64,000 bases of DNA, from assembly GCA_004195035.1 (NCBI GenBank), contig SGBD01000004.1:1-64000 (forward strand), written 5' to 3'. How positions within the stretch are numbered: the stretch's first letter is position 1; every line of letters starts with the position of its first letter. Shown here one piece after another: positions 7,014 to 14,870 of the stretch. The DNA is from Candidatus Acidulodesulfobacterium ferriphilum (GTDB taxonomy: Bacteria > SZUA-79 > Acidulodesulfobacterales > Acidulodesulfobacteraceae). The notes under the pieces are model-generated. The model worked only from the letters and a program-made list of their open reading frames with translations. It was not told where the DNA came from and did not search any database. Position numbers and translations under genes: made by a program.

Positions 7014-7333
7014 CAAAATAAAGCGCCTTTATACTACCAACGATATAAACATATATTTTTCTGTATGTATGAAAAAGTCATATTTTTTGCAGGAAAAGGC
7101 ATTCTTTTTCAAAACATGCAAAAAAATATATATGTTTAGCATAAAGCCTTTAGCTTTATAAACGCTTAACTCCATATCTTTTTCATCAGAAAAATATGCC
7201 GTTTATGCGGCAGGATGTAAAATTAAAGTTTTTATCCACCCCCTGCGGTCAAGCGTGCATACGCTTGTCAGGTTCGGGCGGAAGCCCGATACGATGTTTT
7301 AAATGTTTGTTTCGCCGGAGTTTGATTTTGCCG
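7014..7333 (+). repeat. Hairpin-rich repeat, copy A (left border of the cassette)
   Basis: Shares about 210 bases with 11830-12054 in the same orientation, starting caaaataaagcgc and ending gattttgccg. The block 7195-7333 is almost identical to 11918-12054. Inside are two perfect stem-loops: caagcgt/acgcttg, and tcgggc ggaa gcccga. Copy A has an extra segment of about 100 bases (about 7070-7173) inserted between the two arms of a gaaaaag/ctttttc stem; the insert carries its own inverted repeat. Copy A lacks the large right-hand hairpin present after copy B. The reading frames across it look like by-products of the repeat. Confidence 0.75.
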
Positions 7334-7397
7334 TAAGCCATTACCACAGACTTTATAGATAAAATGATAAACGAGATAAGCGGGCAAAGTTGCAGGT

Positions 7398-7426
7398 TTG
7401 CTTGTTGATTTATGTCATGCTATAAT
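7398..7426 (+). promoter_or_regulatory. Promoter of the six-gene cassette
   Basis: TTGCTT (7398-7403), 17 bases, then TATAAT (7421-7426) preceded by TGC, an extended -10. It sits about 50 bases upstream of the cupin gene. Confidence 0.55.
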
Positions 7427-7473
7427 TACTCATACAGCGGTTGAATTAAATAAATAATTTTGGAGGACTAAAA

Positions 7474-7884
7474 TTGGAAACAGACGCTATATTTATCAGG
7501 ACGCCGGAAATAGACTGGATACCCGCAAGCTCTATTTACGGCGAAAGCGTATTGCATGAAGGCAAAGAAATAGTATTAGTTAAGCAGTTAACCAACAGGC
7601 TTGAAAACGGAAAAGGGGTAGCATATTTAATTAAATTCGTTCCTCCCAAAGGCAAGATGATAAGAACGGTAGCGGTTGCCCGTTCCGACGAACACGTTTA
7701 TATACTTGAAGGCGGACATTGTTATAGGAACGGAGAGCGGAGATTTTTCCCCGGAGATTACGTATTAAATCCCGAAGGTCATCCTCATGCCGCTTTGGTC
7801 AATATCGAAACTACGGCTCTCGTAATATGCACCGGAGCTACGGACGAAGTAAAAGAGATAACGGTAATAGAGCCTAAACCGTAA
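7474..7884 (+). CDS. Cupin-domain protein
   Basis: A 136-residue single-domain cupin. The start is TTG at 7474, chosen because a perfect ggagg lies seven bases upstream. The barrel core is recognisable in EHVYILEGGHCYRNGE (first cupin motif) and GDYVLNPEGHPHAAL (second motif, with a paired-histidine metal site in GHPHA). The first motif lacks the usual HxH, so metal binding is uncertain. Such small cupins act as isomerases, dioxygenases, lyases or sugar-binding proteins; the sequence does not say which. It opens the six-gene cassette and probably shares a transcript with the next genes. Confidence 0.7.
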   Translation: METDAIFIRTPEIDWIPASSIYGESVLHEGKEIVLVKQLTNRLENGKGVAYLIKFVPPKGKMIRTVAVARSDEHVYILEGGHCYRNGERRFFPGDYVLNPEGHPHAALVNIETTALVICTGATDEVKEITVIEPKP

Positions 7885-7927
7885 AAAATATCCTTATCTT
7901 AAATTTGTTTTTTTATAAACTATAAAT

Positions 7928-8398
7928 ATGATTATTAACGACTATAAAACAATTGAAGAAATCCTCAACCGTTCAAGCATAGGAGTGCTTGGACTGTTTG
8001 ACGGAACGTCGCCGTATACCGTTCCGGTTAACTTTGTATATCATGAAAAGCATATCTATTTACATTCCGCGGAATCCGGGACCAAGATAGACATTTTAAA
8101 ACAAAATCCAATCGTCAGCTTTTTGGTTTTTATAGACAGGGGCATTATTCCAAATAAAATTCCGTGCAAAATAGGCCAGTCTTTTAAAAGCGTTATGATA
8201 ACGGGCGAAGCCGCTATCGTTGATGATATAAGCGAAAAAAGAAATGCGCTGGAAGCTATTCTTAAAAAATGTGTTCCCGAAGGCGGATATATTGGATTAA
8301 CGGAAGAAATGGTCGAAAATTATAAATCCAAACTAAATAGAAGAACGGCTATTATTAAAATAAAGATAAATGAAATCAGCGGGAAAGAAAGACCGTAG
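7928..8398 (+). CDS. Pyridoxamine 5'-phosphate oxidase-family / NimA-like flavoprotein
   Basis: A 156-residue FMN-binding split-barrel protein. The start segment (IGVLGLFDGTSPYTVPVNFV) and the following strand (HIYLHSAESGTKIDIL) match the NimA/pyridoxamine-oxidase-like group. Those proteins bind FMN, F420 or haem and reduce or sequester small molecules. The middle strand KSVMITGEAAIV completes the barrel. Its 3' end overlaps the next gene by 29 bases, so the two are translationally linked. True PdxH activity is unlikely from the length and missing C-terminal motif. Substrate unknown. Confidence 0.75.
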   Translation: MIINDYKTIEEILNRSSIGVLGLFDGTSPYTVPVNFVYHEKHIYLHSAESGTKIDILKQNPIVSFLVFIDRGIIPNKIPCKIGQSFKSVMITGEAAIVDDISEKRNALEAILKKCVPEGGYIGLTEEMVENYKSKLNRRTAIIKIKINEISGKERP

Positions 8399-8993
8399 TC
8401 TAATTGCCGGCTGTGCAGGCATGGAAGCGTATTTACGAACTAGCAAATATATCGATTTCAGCAATCCTGCGGTTTTAGAAAAAGCGGCGGATTTGACTAT
8501 CGGACTTAAAAGCGAAGAAAAAATTGTCGAAGCCTGTTTCAAGTTTGTAAGGGATTCTATAAAACACAGCTGGGATTACAGGCTAAATCCAGTAACATGC
8601 AAAGCTTCCGATGTTTTAATACATGGGCATGGTTATTGCTTTGCTAAAAGTCATCTTTTGGCTGCTCTTTTGAGGGCTAACGGTATTCCGTCAGGTTTAT
8701 GCTATCAAAGACTTGTTTTAGATATTGATGTTTCAAGTTCGCGTTTTACCCTGCACGGTTTCAATGCGGTTTATTTAAAAAAATATGGGTGGTATCGTAT
8801 TGACGCCAGGGGTAATAAGCCGGGGGTAGATGCACATTTTTGTCCTCCGGCAGAAAAATTGGCGTTCGATATTCTTTACGCCGGCGAAAGGAATTTAGAC
8901 GGAATTTTGGCAGAACCTTTGCCCTCCGTTATAAAAGTCTTAACTAAAAATAAAACAACCGAACAGGTTTATGAAAATCTTCCTGACGCATAA
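8370..8993 (+). CDS. Transglutaminase-like cysteine protease-fold protein
   Basis: A 207-residue protein with a complete transglutaminase core triad: C90 in HGYCFAKSH, H129 in TLHGFNAVYL and D145 in RIDARGNK. Prokaryotic members act as proteases, peptide or isopeptide hydrolases or cross-linkers. There is no signal peptide or membrane segment, so a cytoplasmic role is expected. The start at 8370 lies inside the previous gene; a later start would cost part of the N-terminal helix. Its place between a flavin split-barrel and an epimerase suggests a small-molecule or peptide-modifying pathway, which is inference only. Confidence 0.8.
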   Translation: MKSAGKKDRSLIAGCAGMEAYLRTSKYIDFSNPAVLEKAADLTIGLKSEEKIVEACFKFVRDSIKHSWDYRLNPVTCKASDVLIHGHGYCFAKSHLLAALLRANGIPSGLCYQRLVLDIDVSSSRFTLHGFNAVYLKKYGWYRIDARGNKPGVDAHFCPPAEKLAFDILYAGERNLDGILAEPLPSVIKVLTKNKTTEQVYENLPDA

Positions 8994-9031
8994 GAAGGTT
9001 AAATTAATTTATATTTAATGGCCATAAAATC

Positions 9032-9967
9032 ATGAAACATACGATTCTCGGAGCGGGCGGTTCTATCGGAAACGTTTTAACTTATGAATTACTCAAAAAC
9101 AAACAAAGCGTAAGATTAGTCTCAAGAAGTAAATATCAGATAAATGGAGCGGATTCTTTTAAGGCAGATATAACATCGTTCAATGAAACCTTTGAAAGCG
9201 TAAAAGGCTCCGATATTGTATATTTATGCGCAGGGTTGCCCTATGATTATAGGATATGGGTAGAGTTATGGCCGAAGATTATGAAGAATGCGATAGACGC
9301 ATGCATAAAAGCCAAAACAAAATTAGTATTCTTCGATAACGTCTATATGTACGGAAAGGTTGACGGCAAAATGACGGAATCCACCCCGTATAATCCTGTT
9401 AGCAGAAAAGGCGAAGTGCGCGCTAAAATCGCAAACATGCTGGAAACTGAAATAAAAAAAGGCAATATTCAGGCAATTATAGCAAGGGCCGCCGATTTAT
9501 ACGGACCGCACATAACTAAAACAAGTATGGTTTACGTTTTGGTTATAGAAAAACTTATGCAGGGTAAAAGCGCCCAATGGATGCTCGATATTACTAAACC
9601 TCATTCATTCACATATACCGTCGATTGCGCAAAAGGACTTTATTTATTAACAAGCAAAGAGGATACTTTCAATCAGGTATGGCATTTGCCGACATTTAAT
9701 CCAGCAATTAATTTAAAAACTTTTATTGAATTAGTTGCAGGCGAGTTAGGGATTAATCCCAAATATTCTGTTTTGAAAAAATGGATGGTAAAATCGGCGG
9801 GAGTTTTTGATAAAAAAGCATCCGAGTTATACGAAATGCTGTATCAATATGAATTTGATTATTATTTTGATTCGTCTAAGTTTAATGAATATTTTAAATA
9901 TAAGCCTATGCCTTACGGAGAAGGCATAAAAGAAACGGTTCTATTTGTTAAAAACAGCGCATTATAA
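9032..9967 (+). CDS. NAD(P)-dependent epimerase/dehydratase (extended SDR-like)
   Basis: A 311-residue Rossmann-fold protein. The dinucleotide motif is ILGAGGSIGNVL (GxGGxxG form, residues 5-16), followed by VRLVSR, which ends the second strand and suggests NADP preference. The segment LVFFDNVYMYGKVDGKMTES resembles the active-site region of extended SDRs, but a clear Tyr-x3-Lys pair is not seen, so catalysis may be altered. The C-terminal substrate-binding half (WHLPTFNPAINLKTFIEL) is normal. Substrate unknown; it is in line with its cassette neighbours. Confidence 0.75.
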   Translation: MKHTILGAGGSIGNVLTYELLKNKQSVRLVSRSKYQINGADSFKADITSFNETFESVKGSDIVYLCAGLPYDYRIWVELWPKIMKNAIDACIKAKTKLVFFDNVYMYGKVDGKMTESTPYNPVSRKGEVRAKIANMLETEIKKGNIQAIIARAADLYGPHITKTSMVYVLVIEKLMQGKSAQWMLDITKPHSFTYTVDCAKGLYLLTSKEDTFNQVWHLPTFNPAINLKTFIELVAGELGINPKYSVLKKWMVKSAGVFDKKASELYEMLYQYEFDYYFDSSKFNEYFKYKPMPYGEGIKETVLFVKNSAL

Positions 9968-10001
9968 TTTATATTTACGTCTTTAACGGGTTTTTTATAT
10001 T

Positions 10002-10676
10002 ATGAATAAAAATGAAGTGGAAGAACATTTCGAAAAACAGGCGGGCAGTTACGAAGAATTAATGGTCAAACTTATCCCTGGATATTTAGAGCAGCACGCA
10101 ATTATCTACGATTTGCTTCCCGAAGGAGAAAAAGCTTATAGAGTGCTTGATTTGGGATGCGGCAACGGAGTTTTATCGGAACAGGTATTAAAAAAATATC
10201 CCCATGCCCGTATAGTCGGATTCGATTTAACGGAAGAGATGCTTAAAGCATATAAAAACAAACTTTATAAATATTCCAACAGGTTTGAATTAAAGAAAGG
10301 TGATTTTAAAACCGAATCAATCGGGAATAGCTACGATATTATCCTTGCAGGTCTTAGTCTGCATCATCTTGACCTTGAGCAAAGAAGAAATTTCTATAAA
10401 ACGATTTATTCCGCATTAAACGCGGGAGGGACGTTTATATCCCGCGATATCATAATCGACGAAGACGAAGGCGTAAGAACGCAACAATACGAACTCTGGA
10501 AAAGATTTATCGAATCAAACGGAGAAGACCCGGAATTTTGGTATTCAAAGCATATGCAAAAAGACTATCCCGTTATCATTAGCGAACATTTTGCATGGCT
10601 AAAAGATGCAGGGTTTATAAAAATAGGTTGTCATTACAGGCTTTTTAATTTTGCGGTTACGTCGGCGATGAAATAA
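10002..10676 (+). CDS. Class I SAM-dependent methyltransferase
   Basis: A 224-residue methyltransferase. Motif I is VLDLGCGNGVLSEQVL, followed by motif II acidic residues in IVGFDLTEEMLKAYK and motif IV/V around YDIILAGLSLHHLDLEQR. The fold and length fit the Methyltransf_25/12 group acting on small molecules. Nothing in the substrate region identifies the acceptor. It follows the epimerase with a gap of 34 bases. It is not closely similar to the second methyltransferase at 10864, so the two probably modify different positions or substrates. Confidence 0.85.
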   Translation: MNKNEVEEHFEKQAGSYEELMVKLIPGYLEQHAIIYDLLPEGEKAYRVLDLGCGNGVLSEQVLKKYPHARIVGFDLTEEMLKAYKNKLYKYSNRFELKKGDFKTESIGNSYDIILAGLSLHHLDLEQRRNFYKTIYSALNAGGTFISRDIIIDEDEGVRTQQYELWKRFIESNGEDPEFWYSKHMQKDYPVIISEHFAWLKDAGFIKIGCHYRLFNFAVTSAMK

Positions 10677-10703
10677 AGCAATTTTTTTCTATCGCAAAAT
10701 CAG

Positions 10704-10741
10704 AATAAATAAATCAGAGAAGAGTACCTGATTTATTTATT
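10704..10741 (+). terminator. Perfect 14-bp hairpin between the two methyltransferase genes
   Basis: Arms aataaataaatcag (10704-10717) and ctgatttatttatt (10728-10741) pair perfectly around a 10-base loop, and the right arm is T-rich. It could end the transcript of the first five genes. Beyond it, 10745-10805 holds G-rich sequence of unknown nature before the next gene's strong Shine-Dalgarno (aaaggagg). Confidence 0.5.
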
Positions 10742-10863
10742 TTATATTAGTAACTCAGGTGCGGTTCGCCAGGGTAATGGGAACGGATGAATGGCTCTTA
10801 GGCTTAAAAGGCTGAATATATGATAAATTTTAATTAATCTAAATTTAAAGGAGGCTTATAAAT

Positions 10864-11655
10864 ATGTTAAAGCGCTGGAACGTAAAGTCCTACGACGATA
10901 ACTTTGATTACGTGTGGAAAAGCGGCCTTAGAGTTATAGATTTACTCTCTCCTAAAAGAGGAGAAAAGATATTAGACTTCGGATGCGGGACGGGTCGTCT
11001 GACAGATGAAATAAAAAGTTCCGGCGCTCACGTTAAGGGTATCGACATTTCAGAAGAAATGATAGAAAAAGCAAGGAATTCATATCCCTATATTGATTTT
11101 GAAATAGGGAACATAATATCTTACGCGGAAAACGAAACATATGACGGTGTTTTTTCAAATGCCGTGCTTCACTGGATTCCCTTGAAAGACCACGTCAGTT
11201 TACTTAAATCGGTTCATGCCTTGCTTAAGCCTCAAGGAAGGTTCGTTGCCGAGTTCGATGCAAAAAGCAATGTTTCTTGTATAATTTCCTCCTTAGATAA
11301 GGCAGCCGGTATTTTAAAAGAAAGAAATACGATATGTGGAGACATAAATATTTCGGCTAAAAATCTCTGGTATCATCCATCTGTGTTGGAATATAAATGG
11401 CTTTTAGAAAATAACGGTTTTAACGTAACGAGTATCAAGCTTTACGAAAGGCTTACCCCGTTAAGCGGAGGAGAAGATGGTTTTGCGGAATGGGTAAGGT
11501 TTGTAAAGGGCTTTGGCCTGCTTAATTCTGTTCCCGAAAATCTTCATGAAGACGTCATAGAAATAGCGGAAGATATCGCGAGGGAAACGCTTTATAAAAA
11601 CGGCGGGTGGCATGCGGACCATAAGCGTATAATTTTTAAGGCCTTAAGCATTTAG
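10864..11655 (+). CDS. Class I SAM-dependent methyltransferase (trans-aconitate methyltransferase-like)
   Basis: A 263-residue methyltransferase preceded by a strong ribosome binding site. The start MLKRWNVKSYDDNFDYVWK, motif I ILDFGCGTGRLTDEI, the acidic residue in VKGIDISEEMIEKA and the later VFSNAVLHWI match the Tam/UbiE-like small-molecule group, in which HW follows motif IV. Length is typical. It is separated from the preceding genes by a hairpin and may have its own promoter. It is the last gene before the second hairpin repeat. The substrate is not deducible. Confidence 0.85.
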   Translation: MLKRWNVKSYDDNFDYVWKSGLRVIDLLSPKRGEKILDFGCGTGRLTDEIKSSGAHVKGIDISEEMIEKARNSYPYIDFEIGNIISYAENETYDGVFSNAVLHWIPLKDHVSLLKSVHALLKPQGRFVAEFDAKSNVSCIISSLDKAAGILKERNTICGDINISAKNLWYHPSVLEYKWLLENNGFNVTSIKLYERLTPLSGGEDGFAEWVRFVKGFGLLNSVPENLHEDVIEIAEDIARETLYKNGGWHADHKRIIFKALSI

Positions 11656-11829
11656 AAATTAGAAGAAGGATACAAGATTTATTTATTTTCACGTCTGGAT
11701 TTTTTTGTAGTCTAATTTAAAATATTATAAAATAAGTAAATCTGCCCCATTTATTGGAACAGGAAGTAAATAAAATAGCATTAAAAGCTTTAGCCGAAGA
11801 AATGCATGAAAAAATATATATAAAACCCG
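11656..11829 (+). other. Noncoding junction with a short coding relic
   Basis: Contains an aataagtaaatctgcccc motif (11731 onward) related to one at 1012-1032. An open tail follows, ending at 11838 (KIALKALAEEMHEKIYIKPA), that resembles the C-terminus of an antitoxin-like protein with no start. No intact gene. Confidence 0.3.
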
Positions 11830-12054
11830 CAAAATAAAGCGCACTATGCGTCCAACGATATAAACATATATTTTTCTGTATGTATTGAAAAAGTATATCT
11901 TTTTCATCATAAAAGTATGCCGTTTATGCGGCAGGATGTAAAATTAAAGTTTTTATCCACCCCCTGCGGTCAAGCGTGCATACGCTTGTCAGGTTCGGGC
12001 GGAAGCCCGATACGATGCTTTTTATGTTTGTTTCGCCGGAGTTTGATTTTGCCG
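11830..12054 (+). repeat. Hairpin-rich repeat, copy B (right border of the cassette)
   Basis: Direct repeat of 7014-7333 without the 100-base insertion. The conserved core 11918-12054 carries the stem-loops caagcgt/acgcttg and tcgggc-ggaa-gcccga, and the small stem tgaaaaag/ctttttca lies at 11886-11906. Its last 27 bases form the left arm of a large hairpin that continues past the repeat. Highly structured in both copies, with conserved arms and a variable insertion site, which suggests a mobile-element end or a structured RNA rather than a gene. Confidence 0.75.
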
Positions 12055-12166
12055 AAAGGCTTGCTTTCTAAACCGCTTGCCGGTTTGGAAAGCAAAATCA
12101 AACGGAGCAAGAAACAAACCTCTATAAGCTTTCTTCAGTTTGTGTTTTTTACAAACTGAAGAAAGC
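12026..12166 (+). repeat. Two stacked large hairpins
   Basis: The first hairpin has imperfect outer arms 12026-12052 and 12092-12119 and inner arms 12063-12075 and 12081-12093 (12 of 13 pairs). The second is a perfect 16-bp stem, 12128-12143 with 12151-12166, around gtttttt. No comparable right-hand part follows copy A. The density of inverted repeats is typical of element termini or recombination substrates. Confidence 0.65.
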
Positions 12167-12205
12167 GTGGAAAATGCTTGAAAAACCTAATTTGACGAAA
12201 AGTGA

Positions 12206-12233
12206 TTACTATTTTTATAAATTATGGTATAAT
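12206..12233 (+). promoter_or_regulatory. Promoter for the long leader
   Basis: An extended -10, TGG-TATAAT (TATAAT at 12228-12233), with TTACTA (12206-12211) 16 bases upstream. Transcription from here would begin near 12240 and run about 620 bases before the recombinase start. The same atggtataatta string appears before the HEPN gene at 60831. Confidence 0.5.
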
Positions 12234-12239
12234 TAAAAC

Positions 12240-12866
12240 ATATATTGTTTAGTCAATTCTTTTTAGGTTTCTCGCTTTAATTGGCGGCGCTTTTTAAGGA
12301 ACCTATTATCTTCGCAAGAGATTAAAACTTACCTATCTTCGAAAGAAGATCAAAAACTTTCCAATCCGAAACGAACGGATTATTAAATTCGCAAATATTT
12401 ACTTTGGATTTTTTAAGATTTTTATTTCCACGGTGATTTTTAAGTTTATTTATAAACGATGAAAATACCGGCGCGATTAAAGATTTTAAAAAGGAACTAC
12501 TTCTGCTCGGAAAAAAATCCGGGTCAATTCTAAAAGTAAATATCCTTTCTAACGCAGGCCGAAATCCTGCACAGTTATTTTGCTAACCGCTTATGGTTTA
12601 ACTCTAAAAAAACCTTCCAAGACTTGCCGGGTCTTTAAATCCGGAAAATAACTTTTAAAAATATATAGGGATTATTGGCTTATCCTCAAAAGATTTTCTC
12701 CTTAGAGCTGGTATTGTCTTTCCAGTGAAAAAGCCATACGAAAAGACATTTTCGACCTTAAATCCTGCATGGGTGTTTCATGGCATTATAGAATATAGGC
12801 AGGGTTAAATGCCAATGGCAAAAGTTTGTCTAAATAAAAATAAATATTTTTACGGAGGATATTAAA
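12240..12866 (+). ncRNA. Candidate structured leader or ncRNA upstream of a recombinase
   Basis: About 620 bases with no supportable gene but many stem-loops. Three small ones are evenly spaced at 12309-12319, 12335-12350 (six pairs closed by a GAAA tetraloop) and 12363-12381 (six pairs). Others are gcagg/cctgc at 12554-12570, ccgg/ccgg near 12628-12645, tgtctttt/aaaagaca near 12715-12748, an 11-pair stem 12758-12768 with 12799-12809 (with G-U pairs), and tgcca/tggca at 12810-12820. A Shine-Dalgarno cggagg follows at 12853-12858. It matches no riboswitch class I can recognise. Whether it is a separate RNA, an attachment region or a leader is open. Confidence 0.35.
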
Positions 12867-13751
12867 ATGACGAAAATAGAATATAAGATAAATCGGGAAT
12901 TAAAAGAGATAGAACATTTTCATAAAATGGACGCGCCGTTATCTATCGTTTCGAATAAAACAGACCATGACATCAGGCAGGACATGTGCCGCATAGCTCA
13001 TGATGCCAGGCATTACGATATAGGCGTAACCGCCAACAGGAAAGCCGATATCGGCAAATGGAGTAACGCCGATATCGAAAAAATGGTAAATTATTATAAG
13101 GCTCAGGGACTAAAGGACGCCACTATTATCAACTACGTTTCTTCCTTAAGGTCTTTTTTACATGAAACAGGCAGAACCAATATTAACATTTCCAACGGAG
13201 AACTTGGACTTAAAAGAGAAATTGAATATAAGGATAAAAGTCTAAATGTCAAAGGAGTGGATATAAAAGAAAAACTTCTGTATTTTAAAGAAAAAGACGC
13301 CAATGTTTACGTTCAGTTGAAAATAGCAAGTGTAGCGGCCTTAAGAAAAGAAGAAAGCGTTCACGCCGGACTCGCGCTTGCCAAAGGTTATGAAGTCGTA
13401 AAAAACGGCAGTCTTGAATTAAAAGGCTCATGGTGCAAAAACGGCAGACCCAGAGAAATAAAACTTTCTTCTGAGAAACTTAAAGAACTTGCGGAACTTC
13501 GTAAATTTGCAATGAACTGCAATTACGATACCGGCAGGAACTTAAAGCAGGAAATGAACCATCTGGGAAATTCAATTAAAAATGCCGGCTTCAATATACA
13601 CGCCGTAAGGCATTCCGTTGCACAGGAAAGGTATGCGGAACTTATTTTAAACGGATATTCCGAAAAAGAATCTAAAATAGCCGTTTCCAATGAACTTGGG
13701 CATAACAGGGATTATGTAACGAAGGTTTATCTGGGAAAAGATGGGGATTAA
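12867..13751 (+). CDS. Tyrosine recombinase (phage/ICE-type integrase)
   Basis: A 294-residue site-specific recombinase with the full catalytic set: R160 in AALRKEES, K191 in GSWCKNGRPR, H245 and R248 in HAVRHS, H279 in ELGHNRDY and the nucleophile Y288 in KVYLG. The N-terminal half is the SAM-like DNA-binding domain of the Phage_int_SAM/Integrase_1 group. A good ribosome binding site lies eight bases upstream. It is a full-length relative of the truncated gene at 3652-4194. Position at the end of a repeat-bordered cassette and behind a long structured leader makes it the natural candidate for moving that DNA; this is not shown. Confidence 0.88.
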   Translation: MTKIEYKINRELKEIEHFHKMDAPLSIVSNKTDHDIRQDMCRIAHDARHYDIGVTANRKADIGKWSNADIEKMVNYYKAQGLKDATIINYVSSLRSFLHETGRTNINISNGELGLKREIEYKDKSLNVKGVDIKEKLLYFKEKDANVYVQLKIASVAALRKEESVHAGLALAKGYEVVKNGSLELKGSWCKNGRPREIKLSSEKLKELAELRKFAMNCNYDTGRNLKQEMNHLGNSIKNAGFNIHAVRHSVAQERYAELILNGYSEKESKIAVSNELGHNRDYVTKVYLGKDGD

Positions 13752-13775
13752 TATTTCAATATTATTGAATTTGTT

Positions 13776-14870
13776 TTAGTCGTTCATTAGGTCATTAAAT
13801 CTTTCATGGAGAGACTTATCTTTTATAGTTTTATAATTAGGATATTTACCATTAATAGCAAGTTTTTCGGCGTCAATAAGATAAGATGGAACCCCTTTTG
13901 TTTTTGGTATTAATTTGCTATACGCCAATGCCGAAACGCCCCATAGCAATAATTCCTTGCTAAATTTCATTGGATCGTAAAACGGATTCGAGGAAAGCAA
14001 TGCGCCTGCAACGGGTATCCCTGTGAAAATAAGGCTATACATATCTATTTTGTTGAAAAACGCTATTGTTTTCTTATATTCAGATTTAGCTACTTCAAAA
14101 TTCTTTATAAAATCACCAACAATAATATCTTTAGCGTGTTCTTTATTTTCGCATTTTGATATTTCTTTTTTTAAACCATCAAGACTTTTTTGAAATTCTA
14201 TACGTTCATCTTTATGTTTTTCTTTAAATTTTATTAAATTTTTCATTGGGATTCCACTAAGATTACTAGGAAGCAAACCATCTATGGCAAGATTACATAA
14301 ATATACATCATCCATTGAGAAACGAATATCTTTATTGAAATTGCCTTCTTGTGAAAAATAGGTTCCGGCAATCCATGAGTCATTGGAATCGGTTAAAAGA
14401 TTAAGATCACGTTTTTCTGCAACAACCTTGGAAAGATAAAACATGTAAATACCAGCTATATACCGCGGAATTTTAATAAAACCGCCATCCGCTAATTTAT
14501 CTAATTTGGAAGACATTTCTTGAAAGAGAGATTGTAGCCTAACATCTGTTTTTTCAGGATGTATACGGGCAAAATCATCGAAGCTATGAGAAGAAAATCC
14601 TGATGGCATTGCCAACCCTTCTTTGGAGCGTTTAAGTTGTTCGTAAAAATTTAAAAAATTGGTTCCGGCAATATTTTTTTCATCATTCTTTAAGTATAAA
14701 TCTATTACAATTCCTGCATCTATTGCCTCTTTCACCTCTTTATTATCATAAGGGTCGTAGCTCGCAGGAACAATTCTAAAAATTCTATCCCAGACTAGGA
14801 TAGATTTTTTCAGAAAATCAATATCGTGAAACTCTATTGTTGGGTAATATAAAGCGTAAAATGCCATCAC
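13776..14870 (-). CDS. DUF6236 family protein
   Basis: A 364-residue protein of unknown function. The opening (MAFYALYYPTIEFHDIDFLK and the WDRIFRIVP segment) matches the uncharacterised DUF6236 family, whose members are scattered through accessory regions. The middle is helical and charged. A hydrophobic stretch near residues 283-300 (IFTGIPVAGALLSSNPFYD) is too weak for a confident membrane segment. It converges with the integrase, 24 bases away. It lies beside restriction genes, which hints at but does not prove a defence role. No catalytic motif could be identified. Confidence 0.6.
   Translation of the reverse strand: MMAFYALYYPTIEFHDIDFLKKSILVWDRIFRIVPASYDPYDNKEVKEAIDAGIVIDLYLKNDEKNIAGTNFLNFYEQLKRSKEGLAMPSGFSSHSFDDFARIHPEKTDVRLQSLFQEMSSKLDKLADGGFIKIPRYIAGIYMFYLSKVVAEKRDLNLLTDSNDSWIAGTYFSQEGNFNKDIRFSMDDVYLCNLAIDGLLPSNLSGIPMKNLIKFKEKHKDERIEFQKSLDGLKKEISKCENKEHAKDIIVGDFIKNFEVAKSEYKKTIAFFNKIDMYSLIFTGIPVAGALLSSNPFYDPMKFSKELLLWGVSALAYSKLIPKTKGVPSYLIDAEKLAINGKYPNYKTIKDKSLHERFNDLMND

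Noticed and set aside
6904-7161. Open frame of 85 codons across the terminator hairpin and repeat A
   Set aside because: Runs through a T-tailed hairpin and inverted repeats, has no ribosome binding site and protein-unlike composition; a by-product of the repeat.
10745-10805. G-rich leader of the second methyltransferase as a riboswitch (fluoride-, cobalamin- or SAM-like)
   Set aside because: Only short string resemblance; the conserved core of none of these classes is complete.
11917-12159. Open frame of 80 codons over repeat copy B
   Set aside because: Follows the hairpin arms; the corresponding frame is not kept in copy A. Noncoding repeat preferred.
12540-12600. Cobalamin riboswitch in the recombinase leader
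   Set aside because: A gcagg/cctgc stem is present but the B12 box and conserved core are absent, and the downstream gene is not a B12 gene.
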